64,000 nt of DNA from Synechococcus sp. Cruz-7E5 (GCF_024345995.1 NZ_JAGQCE010000001.1:186001-250000), one strand, 5' to 3'. Shown: positions 35,738 through 44,262, counted from the stretch's first letter. A program made the numbers and translations. Notes: generated by a model from the sequence alone, not told the origin.

Positions 35738-36637
35738 AACGCTGTTGCTGTTGCTGCTGCTGCAGCCGGCCTGCCGGCGCGGGGCGAGGCGGGCCAGGCG
35801 GTTGGCCTGCAGCGGATTGAAGTTGTCGTCGCTCACCAGAAGCAGGGTGGGACGACCATCTGGAAGGGGAGCCCCCAGGGCCAGTCCCTCCCAGTTGTCG
35901 GGGGGGAGACCGGCGGCCAGCAGGTCCCAGCGCGCCAGCGGCTCCTGCAGCGACCCCTCCGGCCCCGGCGGGGACAACTGCAGCAGCTGGGCCCACCAGC
36001 TGGCGGGCGGCTCGAAGCCCCGCACCAGACCCAGCAGCCCACCGCTCGTGGGAGCGAGCAACTCGGTGAGCCCCCAGTGGGGGGCGGGTAACAGCAGCCG
36101 CAGGGAACCCACGGGCCGGAAGCCCCCTGGTCCGTGCTCCAGCAGACGCAGCTGATCGGGGGGATCCTGCAGCAAGGGGCGCTCGGCCGCCAGCAGCAGG
36201 GTGAGGGGAGAGCCCGGCAGACTGGTGAGCGATTCGGGCCCTTGGTTGGCAGCCAGGCCCTGGCCGGGGGCGGCTCTCCAGGGCACAGGCAGAGGCAGGG
36301 CCTGGAGCAGGTGGCCGCTGCGGAAATCGAAGCGCAGCAGCTGGGCGGGGCGATCGGCGCTGCGGCGCTCCTCGGTCACGATCCAGAGGTCGTTTCCATC
36401 CAGCACCAGGCCCTCAGCATCGAGGGGGGCCGGGAAGGGTTCGCCTGTGGCGTTGCGCAGGGGCAGCCGCTCACCCAGGCGCAGGGGCCGCCGGCCAAGA
36501 GCTTCCAGATCCCAGATCGGAACCAGCTCGGGTTCTTCACGGTCGCTCAGCAGCCAGAGGCGCCCATCGCGGGGATCGCTGGCGATGGCGGAGAAGCCTC
36601 CGAGGCTGCGGCCATCGCGGCCCTTGGCAGGAAGCAC
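35699..36637 (-). CDS. Phytase-like/esterase-like beta-propeller protein
   Basis: At least 312 residues from a GTG at 36637, matching the phytase-like (PF13449-type) beta-propeller family: FSAIASDPRDGRLWLLSDRE near the start, DAEGLVLDGNDLWIVTEE, LTSLPGSPLTLLLAAER, WEGLALGAPL and LLLVSDDNFNP at the end. The frame stays open for about 30 codons upstream with Pro-rich sequence that ends in a typical strand (AGWELVAHGVLPAKGRDG), so a non-standard or earlier start is possible. The catalytic role is unknown. It is on the same strand as the Crp-type gene upstream, about 100 bases apart. Confidence 0.75.
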   Translation of the reverse strand: MLPAKGRDGRSLGGFSAIASDPRDGRLWLLSDREEPELVPIWDLEALGRRPLRLGERLPLRNATGEPFPAPLDAEGLVLDGNDLWIVTEERRSADRPAQLLRFDFRSGHLLQALPLPVPWRAAPGQGLAANQGPESLTSLPGSPLTLLLAAERPLLQDPPDQLRLLEHGPGGFRPVGSLRLLLPAPHWGLTELLAPTSGGLLGLVRGFEPPASWWAQLLQLSPPGPEGSLQEPLARWDLLAAGLPPDNWEGLALGAPLPDGRPTLLLVSDDNFNPLQANRLARLAPRRQAGCSSSNSNSVSVAALEGGNQGK

Positions 36638-36735
36638 GCCGTGGGCAACCAGCTCCCAGCCAGCCGAAAGCGGGCAAGGCAGCAGGGGAGGCGGCTGGCT
36701 CAGCGGCCGTGGCGGCGGTGGCGTGGGAAGGGGAA

Positions 36736-37332
36736 TCAGGCGGCGGCCAGGGGGGCGGATTCCACCAGGGAGGGCGCCAGGCGCAGCCCGGGTTCACCAG
36801 CCGGGGCTTCCAGCAGCTCAGCCTGGCGGATCCTGGAGATCAGGCGGGTGGTGGTGACCCGAGTGGTGCCGATCAACTCACCGATGCGCTCGTGGGTAAG
36901 GCGGAAGGGCAGATCGCACCAGGGACCGCAACGGCGGCCGAGGCGGCGCACCAGCAGACCGAAGAGGGCATGCAGGCGCTGCTCGGCGGAGCCGAGATGG
37001 CGAATGCGCAGCAATTGCAGGGTCCATTCATTGACCGGATCGAAGCCGGTGCCGTCGCTGGCTTCGGCTTCGGAGCGGAAGCAGAGGGGGGTGAGGGCCT
37101 CCACGCAGACGCCTTCACTGCAGAGGCGGTCGGTGCGCAGCTGATCACCGGGCTGGAGGAAGGCCAGGGTCATGCCCTCGGTTTCCTCGCAGGGGCAGTA
37201 GACGCGGGCGATGCCTTCGAGCACCTGGATCGACGTGCCGCCGGGGCGCAGAGCGGGATCGAGCAGCACGGTCTGGCCGGCCGGCATCCGCACGCAGGAG
37301 AGGGGCTGATCGGGCAGGAAACGGAAGCTCAC
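36736..37332 (-). CDS. Crp/Fnr-family transcriptional regulator
   Basis: This regulator of about 198 residues starts at a GTG at 37332; an in-frame TTG at 37419 would add 29. The N-terminal half is a cyclic-nucleotide-binding-like jelly roll (AGQTVLLDPALRPGGTSIQV, TLAFLQPGDQL). The C-terminal helix-turn-helix (LTHERIGELIGTTRVTTTRL) is of Crp/NtcA type. The position next to futAB and fur recalls IdiB, a Crp-family iron-response regulator next to idiA in other cyanobacteria; this is inference. A perfect 19-base dyad resembling a Fur box lies 13 bases upstream of the GTG. Confidence 0.85.
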   Translation of the reverse strand: MSFRFLPDQPLSCVRMPAGQTVLLDPALRPGGTSIQVLEGIARVYCPCEETEGMTLAFLQPGDQLRTDRLCSEGVCVEALTPLCFRSEAEASDGTGFDPVNEWTLQLLRIRHLGSAEQRLHALFGLLVRRLGRRCGPWCDLPFRLTHERIGELIGTTRVTTTRLISRIRQAELLEAPAGEPGLRLAPSLVESAPLAAA

Positions 37333-37344
37333 GGGACCGTCGCT

Positions 37345-37363
37345 ATTGCGAATGACTCGCAAT
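37345..37363. promoter_or_regulatory. Fur-box-like 19-base dyad
   Basis: ATTGCGAATGACTCGCAAT has perfect seven-base arms around ATGAC. It has the length and layout of a Fur box (AT-flanked GAATGA/TCxCA core), with paired substitutions that keep the symmetry. It lies 13 bases upstream of the preferred start of the Crp-type regulator, with fur itself nearby. Negative control of this regulator by Fur is a reasonable hypothesis. Confidence 0.5.
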
Positions 37364-37550
37364 CTAAACAGCAAGCCTGCCCTTTTGCAATCGGTTCTCA
37401 ATAACGAGCTTTGTTGCAAGCCCGGCCCCTTATCCCACCAGTCGCCGAAGGGTCATTGGCCTGTGCCATTTCACGCCCCCATCGGTGACCGTTGGGCCCG
37501 GTGCTCCAACGAGCTGGGCCCAGCCTTGGGATCGTTCTCGCACCTCAGCC

Positions 37551-37706
37551 ATGCTCAGGCTCCACGGCGATCGCGCCACCCTGCTCGCTGCCCTCAGCGC
37601 CCAATGGGCCGACCACCAGCTGGGGCTGGTGAACCCGCCGCGGCTGGAGTCGCCGTTCAGGCGGATTCGCCGGCCGCGCAACGAGGACACAGGGCCCGCA
37701 CGTTGA
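37551..37706 (+). CDS. Possible small protein, about 51 residues
   Basis: An ATG-initiated ORF runs from the gap between the Crp-type gene and fur into the fur 3' end on the opposite strand. The product begins with a helical part (LRLHGDRATLLAALSAQWAD) and ends basic (FRRIRRPRNEDTGPAR). Third codon positions are GC-rich as in neighbouring genes, but the overlap with fur weakens the case. It may be spurious. Confidence 0.3.
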   Translation: MLRLHGDRATLLAALSAQWADHQLGLVNPPRLESPFRRIRRPRNEDTGPAR

Positions 37707-38172
37707 GCACGCACTCGATCAGACGAAAGCCATGGCTGCCGGCGGCCTGGCGGCCCTCGGCCAGCACCACGGCACTTTCGAATTCCTCGGTGCGACCGCA
37801 GCCCACACAGACCAGGTGGTGGTGATCGCGATGGGCGTCGCTGGCAAGCTCGAAGCGGCGGCCCCCTTCCGGCAATTCCAGTTCCCGCAGCAGCTCCATC
37901 GAGCTGAGCAGGCGCAGGGTGCGGTACACCGTTGCCAGGGAGACACGCTCCTCGGCCCGCAGCAGGCGTTGATGCACTTCCTCGGCACTGAGGTGGCTGC
38001 CTTCGCCGATGCGCTCGAACAGGGAAAGCACCTTCTGGCGCTGGGGGGTGAGCCGCTGGCCTCGCCCATGCAGGCTGGAGCGCAGTTCAGTGGCCGGGCC
38101 CGTGGAGGCCGGAAGGGCTGCTGCTGCCGGGCTGGATCGCGCCGTCGAAGCTTCCGGCAATCGGGATGGCAC
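37657..38172 (-). CDS. fur: Ferric uptake regulator family protein
   Basis: This regulator of about 171 residues starts at a GTG at 38172; no ATG is available before the conserved part. The Fur domain starts at RLTPQRQKVLSLFERIGEG, with the DNA-binding helix ERVSLATVYRTLRLLSSMEL, the His-rich metal site DAHRDHHHLVCVGCG and a second Cys pair (LCPRC). The first 35 residues are Ala/Ser/Pro-rich. Fur, PerR and Zur cannot be separated with certainty, but the futAB neighbours favour iron. Confidence 0.9.
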   Translation of the reverse strand: MPSRLPEASTARSSPAAAALPASTGPATELRSSLHGRGQRLTPQRQKVLSLFERIGEGSHLSAEEVHQRLLRAEERVSLATVYRTLRLLSSMELLRELELPEGGRRFELASDAHRDHHHLVCVGCGRTEEFESAVVLAEGRQAAGSHGFRLIECVLNVRALCPRCAAGESA

Positions 38173-38248
38173 TGGATCACCCCGAACGTCAACGACACTG
38201 TAACCGCTGTTCTCAACAGGTACAGCAATTGCGAAGCGGAGAGGCGCC

Positions 38249-39319
38249 TCAGGCTTCGGCCTGGATTCCTGGCTTGATTCCTGGCTGGTTTCCTGGCCGG
38301 CGCGGCCGGTCGAGGGCCCCATCCAGCCGGGCGGTGAGAGCTGCCAGCAGATCAGCCGCCGTGACCACCAGGCGGTAGCTGAGCGCCACGGCCAGCAGCG
38401 GAGCTTCCGCCACCTGCCCGCCCAGCTGCAGCAGCAGCACCGCCTCGAACACCCCGAGGCCGCCGGGGGCGCCGGGCACCACGAGGCCCGCTGTCCAGGC
38501 CAGGGAGAAGCCCAGCAGCCAGCCGACCCAGGGCAGGGACAGCTGCTGATCGAAGGCCAGCACGCAGGCCGCAAACCCCCCGAAGCGCACCAGCACGAAC
38601 AGCGCCAGCGCCAGCAGCGGCAGCAACGGGTAGCCGGGCAGCACGAAACCGGCTGATTCAGAGCTGGTTGTAGCCGCCGGCTCCGCTTCAGCGGACCGAT
38701 CAGCCCGGGCCAGCTGGCGCTCGCGCGAGCGCTCGAGCCGCTGGAGCAGGGGCTGGAACCAGCGCGGCACCAGCAGCAGGAGGGGCAGCAGGCCCAGCAG
38801 GGGCCAGCCAGCCGTCCAGCCCACTGCCGCTGCGAGCGCCAGCGCCGCGCTGGCCGCCAGCAGCGGATCCAGCAGGGTGGCCGCCAGGGCCAGGGGGGTG
38901 GCCACCGAAGATTGAGGGCCAGCGAGCAGGCGCCCGTCCTGGCCGAGCAGGCGCACCCGCGCCGCCAGGTGCCAGATGCCGCCGGGCAGGTACTTCAGCA
39001 GGTTGGTGCTCAGGTAGGCGCGCACACTCAGGCCCCAGCGGGGCCTGAGCCGGAACCAGCGCAGGCATACAGCCCAGGCCAGTCCGTTGATCACCAGGCT
39101 GAGCAGGCTCAGCCCCACCCCGATCACCAGCCAGAGCCAGCCCTGGGGATCGAGGCGCTGGGCCAGCAGCTGCTCGCCGTTGCCCTTGAGGGCCGCCAGC
39201 AGGAAGCCCAGGCTCAGCAGCGTCACCCAGAGGCGTGCGCCACCCGGCAGAGGTGGCAGGGACGGCAGGGGCGGCAAGCGGGCGATCAGCGCCGACCACA
39301 GCTGCTGGGGGGACTTCAT
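38249..39319 (-). CDS. Lysylphosphatidylglycerol synthase TM-region-like protein (UPF0104)
   Basis: This integral membrane protein of about 356 residues starts at the ATG at 39319, which overlaps the larC stop (TGATG). Eight or so hydrophobic segments include LWLVIGVGLSLLSLVINGLA and the conserved LLKYLPGGIWHLAARV and VVPGAPGGLGVFEAVLLLQL motifs of the UPF0104/MprF-TM family, which includes flippases. No aminoacyl-transferase domain is attached. The frame continues upstream over larC but is not coding there. The C-terminus ends in a short Pro/Gly tail. Confidence 0.85.
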   Translation of the reverse strand: MKSPQQLWSALIARLPPLPSLPPLPGGARLWVTLLSLGFLLAALKGNGEQLLAQRLDPQGWLWLVIGVGLSLLSLVINGLAWAVCLRWFRLRPRWGLSVRAYLSTNLLKYLPGGIWHLAARVRLLGQDGRLLAGPQSSVATPLALAATLLDPLLAASAALALAAAVGWTAGWPLLGLLPLLLLVPRWFQPLLQRLERSRERQLARADRSAEAEPAATTSSESAGFVLPGYPLLPLLALALFVLVRFGGFAACVLAFDQQLSLPWVGWLLGFSLAWTAGLVVPGAPGGLGVFEAVLLLQLGGQVAEAPLLAVALSYRLVVTAADLLAALTARLDGALDRPRRPGNQPGIKPGIQAEA

Positions 39320-40545
39320 CAGCTGGTGGGGGGTTGAACCCAGGCATTGTCCCCGGCCGCGGCCTCTTCCACCACCTGGCGCACCTGGGCGAGGCTGAGG
39401 CCATGGCGGCGGGCGAGGGCCGCCAGGTCGTCGTGTTCGGCCTTGTAGCGACTGGGGCCGCCGGGAACCTCGGCCTGCTTGACCTGCACCACCCCCAGGC
39501 GGGTGCGGAGCGCACGGCTGGCGCGAGGCAGGGCCCAGCGCTGCTGCAGCTGCTCGCGCACCCCGAGGCTGCTGCCGTGGCGCCACCAGATCCGGCGCAG
39601 CTCACCGGCCTGATCCGGCCTGGCCAGCACGGTGAGCAGCACCCCCTGGCGGCCCTTCTTCATCTGGATGGCAGCGGTGAACACCTCGAGGGCGCCGGCA
39701 AGGCGCAGCTCCTCCACCAGGAAGGCCAGGTCCTCAGGGCTGGCGTCATCGATCTGGGCCTGCTGCTGCAGCACCGTTTCCAGCTGGGCACCTCCGGGAG
39801 ACTCAGCTTCAGAGGCGGAGGCCCCAAGCCAGAGACGGAGCAGGTTGGGGCGATCCAGCACCCGGTGGCCCAGGCCGATCCCCACCTGCTGCGGCACCAG
39901 GCTGGGTGCCTGGCCAAAACGCTCAGCCCAGATGGCCATCAGGGCCAGGCCTGTGGGAGTGGTGAGCTCCCCCGGCGGGAACCCTTCGGCGCTCGCCAGG
40001 GGAATGGCGCCGCGCCGCGCCAGCTCCAGCACCGCCGGGGCCGGCAGGGGCAGCCGGCCATGGGCCGTGCTGACGCTGCCATGGCCGGCGGGCGGGGGAG
40101 CGCAGATCAGCTGCTCCACCTGAAAGTGCAGCAGGCCGGCGCAGACGCCCACCACATCCACCAGGGCATCGAGCGCCCCCACCTCATGGAAGTGCACCTG
40201 CTCGGGGGCGTGGCCGTGCACCGCCCCCTCAGCATCCGCCAGCAGGCTGAACACCGCCAGCACCCGCTCACGCAGGCGGGGCTCGAGGGCACTGGTGCTG
40301 ATGGTCTGGCGCAGGCCGCCCCAGGAGCGGTGGGGAGGATCCGGCTCGAGCGTCTCGACCGTGAGCCGGCGCCCGCGCAGGCCGCCGCTGCGGCTGTCCT
40401 GGTGGTGCAGGCGGTAGCGGCCCTCCAGCCCGAGCAGCGCCAGGGGCTGGTGGATCACGGCCTCAGGCAGGCCCAGATCGAGCAGGGCCGCCAGGAGCAT
40501 GTCGCCGGCCAGGCCGGTGGGGCAATCCAGAAAGGCCAGCACCAT
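39319..40545 (-). CDS. larC: Nickel-pincer cofactor nickel insertase LarC
   Basis: LarC inserts nickel into the pincer cofactor of lactate racemase and related enzymes. The 408-residue protein shows the N-terminal LAFLDCPTGLAGDMLLAALL, HGHAPEQVHFHEVGALDALV, and the C-terminal half (MKKGRQGVLLTVLARPDQAG, RYKAEHDDLAALARRHGLS) in one unbroken frame. In Lactobacillus the two halves need a frameshift; here they do not. LarB, LarE and LarA are not beside it. It is coupled to the UPF0104 gene downstream. Confidence 0.93.
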   Translation of the reverse strand: MVLAFLDCPTGLAGDMLLAALLDLGLPEAVIHQPLALLGLEGRYRLHHQDSRSGGLRGRRLTVETLEPDPPHRSWGGLRQTISTSALEPRLRERVLAVFSLLADAEGAVHGHAPEQVHFHEVGALDALVDVVGVCAGLLHFQVEQLICAPPPAGHGSVSTAHGRLPLPAPAVLELARRGAIPLASAEGFPPGELTTPTGLALMAIWAERFGQAPSLVPQQVGIGLGHRVLDRPNLLRLWLGASASEAESPGGAQLETVLQQQAQIDDASPEDLAFLVEELRLAGALEVFTAAIQMKKGRQGVLLTVLARPDQAGELRRIWWRHGSSLGVREQLQQRWALPRASRALRTRLGVVQVKQAEVPGGPSRYKAEHDDLAALARRHGLSLAQVRQVVEEAAAGDNAWVQPPTS

Positions 40546-40550
40546 GGAGC

Positions 40551-41216
40551 TCAGGCGCTGGCGCGCAGCAAGCGGGGGGCCGCCAGCAGCAGGGCCTCGG
40601 CGCGGGCCTCCAGCTCGCTCTGGCGGCGGCGCAGCAGCTGCTCCACCTCGCGGCGGGCGCGCCGCTGCTCGCGCTGGGCGGTGTCGACATCGAAGCCGGA
40701 GAGCCCCCAGAGGCGCCCGAGCAGGGCCCGGTCGTCGGCGCCACCACGGGCCCGCTCGTAGAGAAGCCGCTCGGCGAGCATGCCGGCCTGCAGCACCCGG
40801 CTCCAGCGGCGCAGGTCTTCAGGGGGGAGCTTGGCGTGCTGGGGGGGCTCGAACTCAGTGCTGCCGCTGGCAGCGACGCCGGCCCGCAGGCAGGCCAGGC
40901 TGCCCACCAGCACCTGCTTAACCGCCAAGCCTTCCTGCTCTGCCACCAGGGCATGGCCGGCCTCGTGGATGGCGATGCGCCGCAGGCGGGAGAGCCCACC
41001 GGGGAGAGTTTCAGCCAGCAGGTGGCCGCCGCGGCCGCCGAAACGGGCCGAATCGACGGTGAGCCCCGTGAGTCCGCCGCCTGCGGCCAGGGCCACCAGC
41101 CAGGGAGAGAGACCCAGGGCGGGGCCCAACACCGCCAGCAGGGTGCCGCCCGCCACCACGGCACCGACGCGCAGGGCCTCGGAGGAGCCATCACCGCGCT
41201 GGGGCCGGGCTTCCAT
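40551..41216 (-). CDS. FtsH-protease-like membrane protein without AAA domain
   Basis: This 221-residue protein has two hydrophobic segments near the N-terminus (ALRVGAVVAGGTLLAVLGPA and SPWLVALAAGGGLTGLTV) and then the zinc motif IHEAGHALVAEQEG, as in M41 (FtsH) peptidases. A helical C-terminal part follows (LQAGMLAERLLYERARGGAD). The AAA ATPase part of FtsH is missing, so it resembles the FtsHi/ATP-independent M41-like proteins of cyanobacteria and plants. The distal Asp ligand of M41 may lie in ARGGADDRAL. It is five bases upstream of larC. Confidence 0.82.
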   Translation of the reverse strand: MEARPQRGDGSSEALRVGAVVAGGTLLAVLGPALGLSPWLVALAAGGGLTGLTVDSARFGGRGGHLLAETLPGGLSRLRRIAIHEAGHALVAEQEGLAVKQVLVGSLACLRAGVAASGSTEFEPPQHAKLPPEDLRRWSRVLQAGMLAERLLYERARGGADDRALLGRLWGLSGFDVDTAQREQRRARREVEQLLRRRQSELEARAEALLLAAPRLLRASA

Positions 41217-41217
41217 C

Positions 41218-41913
41218 TCAGTGGGCGGGACGGCTCACGGGCGTGCGGTGGCCGCCCCGTTCCGTGCGTCCCTTGCCACCGCGGCTGCCGCGCTGGGCCA
41301 CCGGTCCGATCACCTCAAAGCGCTCCACCAGCAGGTTCTGGCCCTGACGGCGCAGGTCGAGGGCGACGAAGTGACGCAGATGCTCCAGGGGCACCTGGCC
41401 ACTGAGGGGCAATTTGAACGGTTGGGGGCGGCTGCCATCGGGCCGGGGACGCTGGCGCACCTTCACCACCAGCTCGTTGGAGTCGGGGCGGGTGTAGATG
41501 AGCTCGCCCCGCACCGAGAAGTAGTCGTCGCCTTCGGGTAGAGCATCGGCTGGTGGCTCCGCTTCGACGCCTGGCAAGGCATCGGCATCAGCCTCGAGAT
41601 CTGCATCAGCATCGGAATCCGGCTCGCTGAGGGTGCTGGGCTCCCACACGCCCACCATCTGCAGGTGGAGGGAGCCGGCTTCCCGGCAGCGCGGGTAGAC
41701 CACCCAGAGGTGGGAGCGGTCGAGGTCGAGGTGGCGGCGCACCAGGCTGAGCACACGGCCCAGCACGACGGCATCGATCTCGCTGCCGTCTTCGGTGCGG
41801 ATCAGCCCACGGGTGAGCTGCTCGGGGTCGGTGGGGACGTACTGACCACGCACCACGCCGATGGCCCGGTACTGCAGGGGTTCTGTGACCGGGGAAATGG
41901 GATGGTGACGCAT
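41218..41913 (-). CDS. Conserved cyanobacterial protein of unknown function
   Basis: This protein of about 231 residues starts at the ATG at 41913. A conserved-looking N-terminal domain (YRAIGVVRGQYVPTDPEQLT, SLVRRHLDLDRSHLWVVYPR) is followed by an acidic linker of Asp/Ala/Glu, a second beta-rich part (LPLSGQVPLEHLRHFVALDL) and a basic Gly/Arg tail (AQRGSRGGKGRTERGGHR). The acidic linker and basic tail suggest nucleic-acid contact, but no family name is recognised. It is just upstream of the HEAGH gene and divergent from the TPR gene. Confidence 0.7.
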   Translation of the reverse strand: MRHHPISPVTEPLQYRAIGVVRGQYVPTDPEQLTRGLIRTEDGSEIDAVVLGRVLSLVRRHLDLDRSHLWVVYPRCREAGSLHLQMVGVWEPSTLSEPDSDADADLEADADALPGVEAEPPADALPEGDDYFSVRGELIYTRPDSNELVVKVRQRPRPDGSRPQPFKLPLSGQVPLEHLRHFVALDLRRQGQNLLVERFEVIGPVAQRGSRGGKGRTERGGHRTPVSRPAH

Positions 41914-41996
41914 CGTCGGTGAGGGCATCCATTGGCCCGGGCCGCAATCTAGCCAGGGCACCAGGGGCCAGACTTGCTGAGCCTGGTTCAGGATCG

Positions 41997-42902
41997 ATGC
42001 CTTCCCGCCCCTCCACCGCCGCTCTGGGCTCCCGGCCACGGGCGTTGCTGGTGCTGGGTGCGGCGGTCCTGACGGCCCTTTCCCTGATGGCGGGGTGGTG
42101 GTTGGGGCAGCGCAGCCTGGGCAGCCGGCCGGTGGACCGCTCCCGGATCGAGCTGGAGAAGCAGGCGATCAGCCTGCGGGCGGAGGTTAGCCGGGGGCAG
42201 GCCAGCGAGGGTCAGCAGCAACGGCTGCTGCAGCTGCTGCTGGCCCTCGACAACAAGGCCGAGGCCACGGCCCTGCTGGAGCGCATGGCCGATCAACAGC
42301 CCGGGCGCTGGAGCCTGCGGCTGATGCTGGCGGAACTGCGCCGCGACCAGAAGGATCCCAGCGGCGCCGAGCGGGAGCTGCGCCAGCTGCTCAACTTCAA
42401 ACCCGACCAGATCGAAGCGTTGCAGCTGATGGCGTTGCTGCAGCTGGAGCAGGGCCGGGGAGCGGAAGCCGAGGCCCTGCTCACCAAGGCCTACCAGAAA
42501 GCCAGCCGCGAGAAAGCCAGTGAGCAGGCATTGGGGCTGGGGCTGCTGCTGGCCGACCTGCAGCAGCGGCGGGGGCAGACCAAGGCCGCCGATGACCTCT
42601 ACCGCAAGCTCGCGGCGGCCCACCCGCTCGACCCGCGGCCGGTGCTGGGCCAGGCCCTGCTGCGGCAGCAGCAGGGGCAGACCGCCCAGGCCCTGGAATT
42701 ACTCGATCGAGCCCGGCGCCTGAATCCGAATAAGCCCGATCTGCGCCTCGATGACGTGGCGGCTGCGTGGGGACTGGAGCCGCTGCGGCGCATCAAGGGG
42801 CCGAAGTCAACTCCGTCTGACCAGTCGTCTCCGTCTGAGCAGCAGCCTGCAACTGAGCAGCCGCCTGAACCTAAGGAGCTGCCTGCGCCTCAAGGGCCCT
42901 GA
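41997..42902 (+). CDS. Membrane-anchored TPR protein
   Basis: This protein of about 301 residues starts at the ATG at 41997. One N-terminal membrane anchor (ALLVLGAAVLTALSLMAGWW) precedes four to five TPR-like repeats (for example LLQLEQGRGAEAEALLTKAY and GQALLRQQQGQTAQALELLD) and a Ser/Pro/Glu-rich tail. It is likely a scaffold on the inner or thylakoid membrane. The 3' end overlaps a small secreted-protein gene on the other strand by 32 bases. Confidence 0.78.
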   Translation: MPSRPSTAALGSRPRALLVLGAAVLTALSLMAGWWLGQRSLGSRPVDRSRIELEKQAISLRAEVSRGQASEGQQQRLLQLLLALDNKAEATALLERMADQQPGRWSLRLMLAELRRDQKDPSGAERELRQLLNFKPDQIEALQLMALLQLEQGRGAEAEALLTKAYQKASREKASEQALGLGLLLADLQQRRGQTKAADDLYRKLAAAHPLDPRPVLGQALLRQQQGQTAQALELLDRARRLNPNKPDLRLDDVAAAWGLEPLRRIKGPKSTPSDQSSPSEQQPATEQPPEPKELPAPQGP

Positions 42903-43158
42903 TGGCCTCATCGATGGCGTCACCGGGCTGGGTGGCGTTGTCGAGGGCACTGTTGCGCCGCAGCTTGTTCATCAGCTCGAGCGGATTCCCGGATTCGAGG
43001 ATGCCGCTGCTGGGGCGGCCGGTGGGGCTGTTGTCGTAGATCTGCTGCTCCTGCACCGACTGCCCGAAGCTGGTGGACGACGACTGGGCCTGAGCCGGCG
43101 GGACGAACAGGGGAGCAGCCAGCAGGGCAAGGGCCGCAAGGGCCAGGGGACGGGCCAT
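42871..43158 (-). CDS. Small secreted protein of unknown function
   Basis: This 95-residue precursor has a clean signal peptide (PLALAALALLAAPLFVPPAQA, cut before QSSS). The mature part is about 70 residues and polar (QEQQIYDNSPTGRPSSGILE, then LELMNKLRRNSALDN). It has no cysteines. It is divergent from xth and overlaps the TPR gene tail. Confidence 0.68.
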   Translation of the reverse strand: MARPLALAALALLAAPLFVPPAQAQSSSTSFGQSVQEQQIYDNSPTGRPSSGILESGNPLELMNKLRRNSALDNATQPGDAIDEAIRALEAQAAP

Positions 43159-43228
43159 GGCAGGCGTGCGACGGGACAGGATGGTGACTTGATGCTAAGG
43201 GCCACCAGCGGTGGCTGAAAGTTGCGGC

Positions 43229-44065
43229 ATGCAGATCGCCACCTGGAACGTCAATTCCGTGCGCAGCCGGCTGGAGCAGGTGGTGGCCTGGCTGGAGCGG
43301 GAAAGCCCGGAGGTGCTCTGCCTGCAGGAAACGAAGGTGGAAGACGGGGCCTTCCCGATGGAGGCCTTCGCGGCCCTGGGCTACAGCGGCGTGATCAGCG
43401 GCCAGAAGGCCTACAACGGCGTGGCGATCCTCAGCCGGCTGCCGCTCGAGGATGTGCGCGTCGGCTTCGACGCCCTGCTGGCCGATGAGGCGGCCCTGGC
43501 GCTGGCGGAGCAGAAGCGGGTGATCAGCGCCCGCATCGAAGGGGTGCGGGTGCTCAACCTCTACGTGCCCAATGGCTCATCGCTGAGTTCCGACAAGTAC
43601 AGCTACAAACTGGAGTGGCTGGCCTGCCTGCGCCGCTACCTCGACGCCCAGGACAACGACGGCGACCCCCTCTGCATGGTGGGCGACTTCAACATCGCCC
43701 TCGAAGACCGCGACATCCACGACCCCAAGCGGCTCAGTGGCGGGATCATGGCCAGCGAGGCCGAGCGGCAGGCCCTGAGCCTGGCTCTCGATGGGCGGCT
43801 GGAGGATGTGTTCCGGGTCTTCGAGCCAGGATCGGGCCAGTGGAGCTGGTGGGACTACCGCAGCGGCGCCTGGGACCGCGACAGCGGCTGGCGCATCGAC
43901 CACATCTATCTCTGTCAGGAACTGCGGGAGCGGGCCACCGGCTGCGTGATCCACAAGGCGGTGCGGGCCAATGAGAAACCCAGCGACCATGCGCCGGTGG
44001 TGGTGACCCTGCAGTGGCCGCCGGACCCGGACGCGGAAGGGGACGAGGACGACTGGGCTGGCTAG
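43229..44065 (+). CDS. xth: Exodeoxyribonuclease III
   Basis: This AP endonuclease and 3' exonuclease of base-excision repair has about 278 residues. Motifs are IATWNVNSVRSRLEQV, LCLQETKVEDGAFP (metal Glu), LNLYVPNGSS, VGDFNIALEDRDIHDP (catalytic Asp and Asn), and the C-terminal WRIDHIYL and SDHAPVVV with the catalytic His. The ATG at 43229 gives the canonical MQIATWN start; a GTG at 43211 is also in frame. Confidence 0.95.
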   Translation: MQIATWNVNSVRSRLEQVVAWLERESPEVLCLQETKVEDGAFPMEAFAALGYSGVISGQKAYNGVAILSRLPLEDVRVGFDALLADEAALALAEQKRVISARIEGVRVLNLYVPNGSSLSSDKYSYKLEWLACLRRYLDAQDNDGDPLCMVGDFNIALEDRDIHDPKRLSGGIMASEAERQALSLALDGRLEDVFRVFEPGSGQWSWWDYRSGAWDRDSGWRIDHIYLCQELRERATGCVIHKAVRANEKPSDHAPVVVTLQWPPDPDAEGDEDDWAG

Positions 44066-44097
44066 ATAGCTGGAGTCGTCGGAATCGAGGCAATGAA

Positions 44098-44262
44098 TCA
44101 GGGTGTGCGCTGGGGCCGGCGAGTCCAGCCCTCACCCTGGACCCAACCCCGGCTCTGGTCAAAACGGAGCAAGGCCTGACCGATGCTCCAGCCCGCCCAA
44201 CTCATCAGCCCTGCCACGACGAAGGCGGTAACGATCAAGGTGGCCTTGAGCCGCGGCGGCAT
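44098..44262 (-). CDS. Possible small single-pass membrane protein
   Basis: This 54-residue ORF (ATG at 44262; 44301 also in frame) has one clear transmembrane helix (LIVTAFVVAGLMSWAGWSIG) and a basic tail. It fills most of the gap between xth and the glycosyltransferase gene. Coding is supported only by the helix and composition. Confidence 0.45.
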   Translation of the reverse strand: MPPRLKATLIVTAFVVAGLMSWAGWSIGQALLRFDQSRGWVQGEGWTRRPQRTP

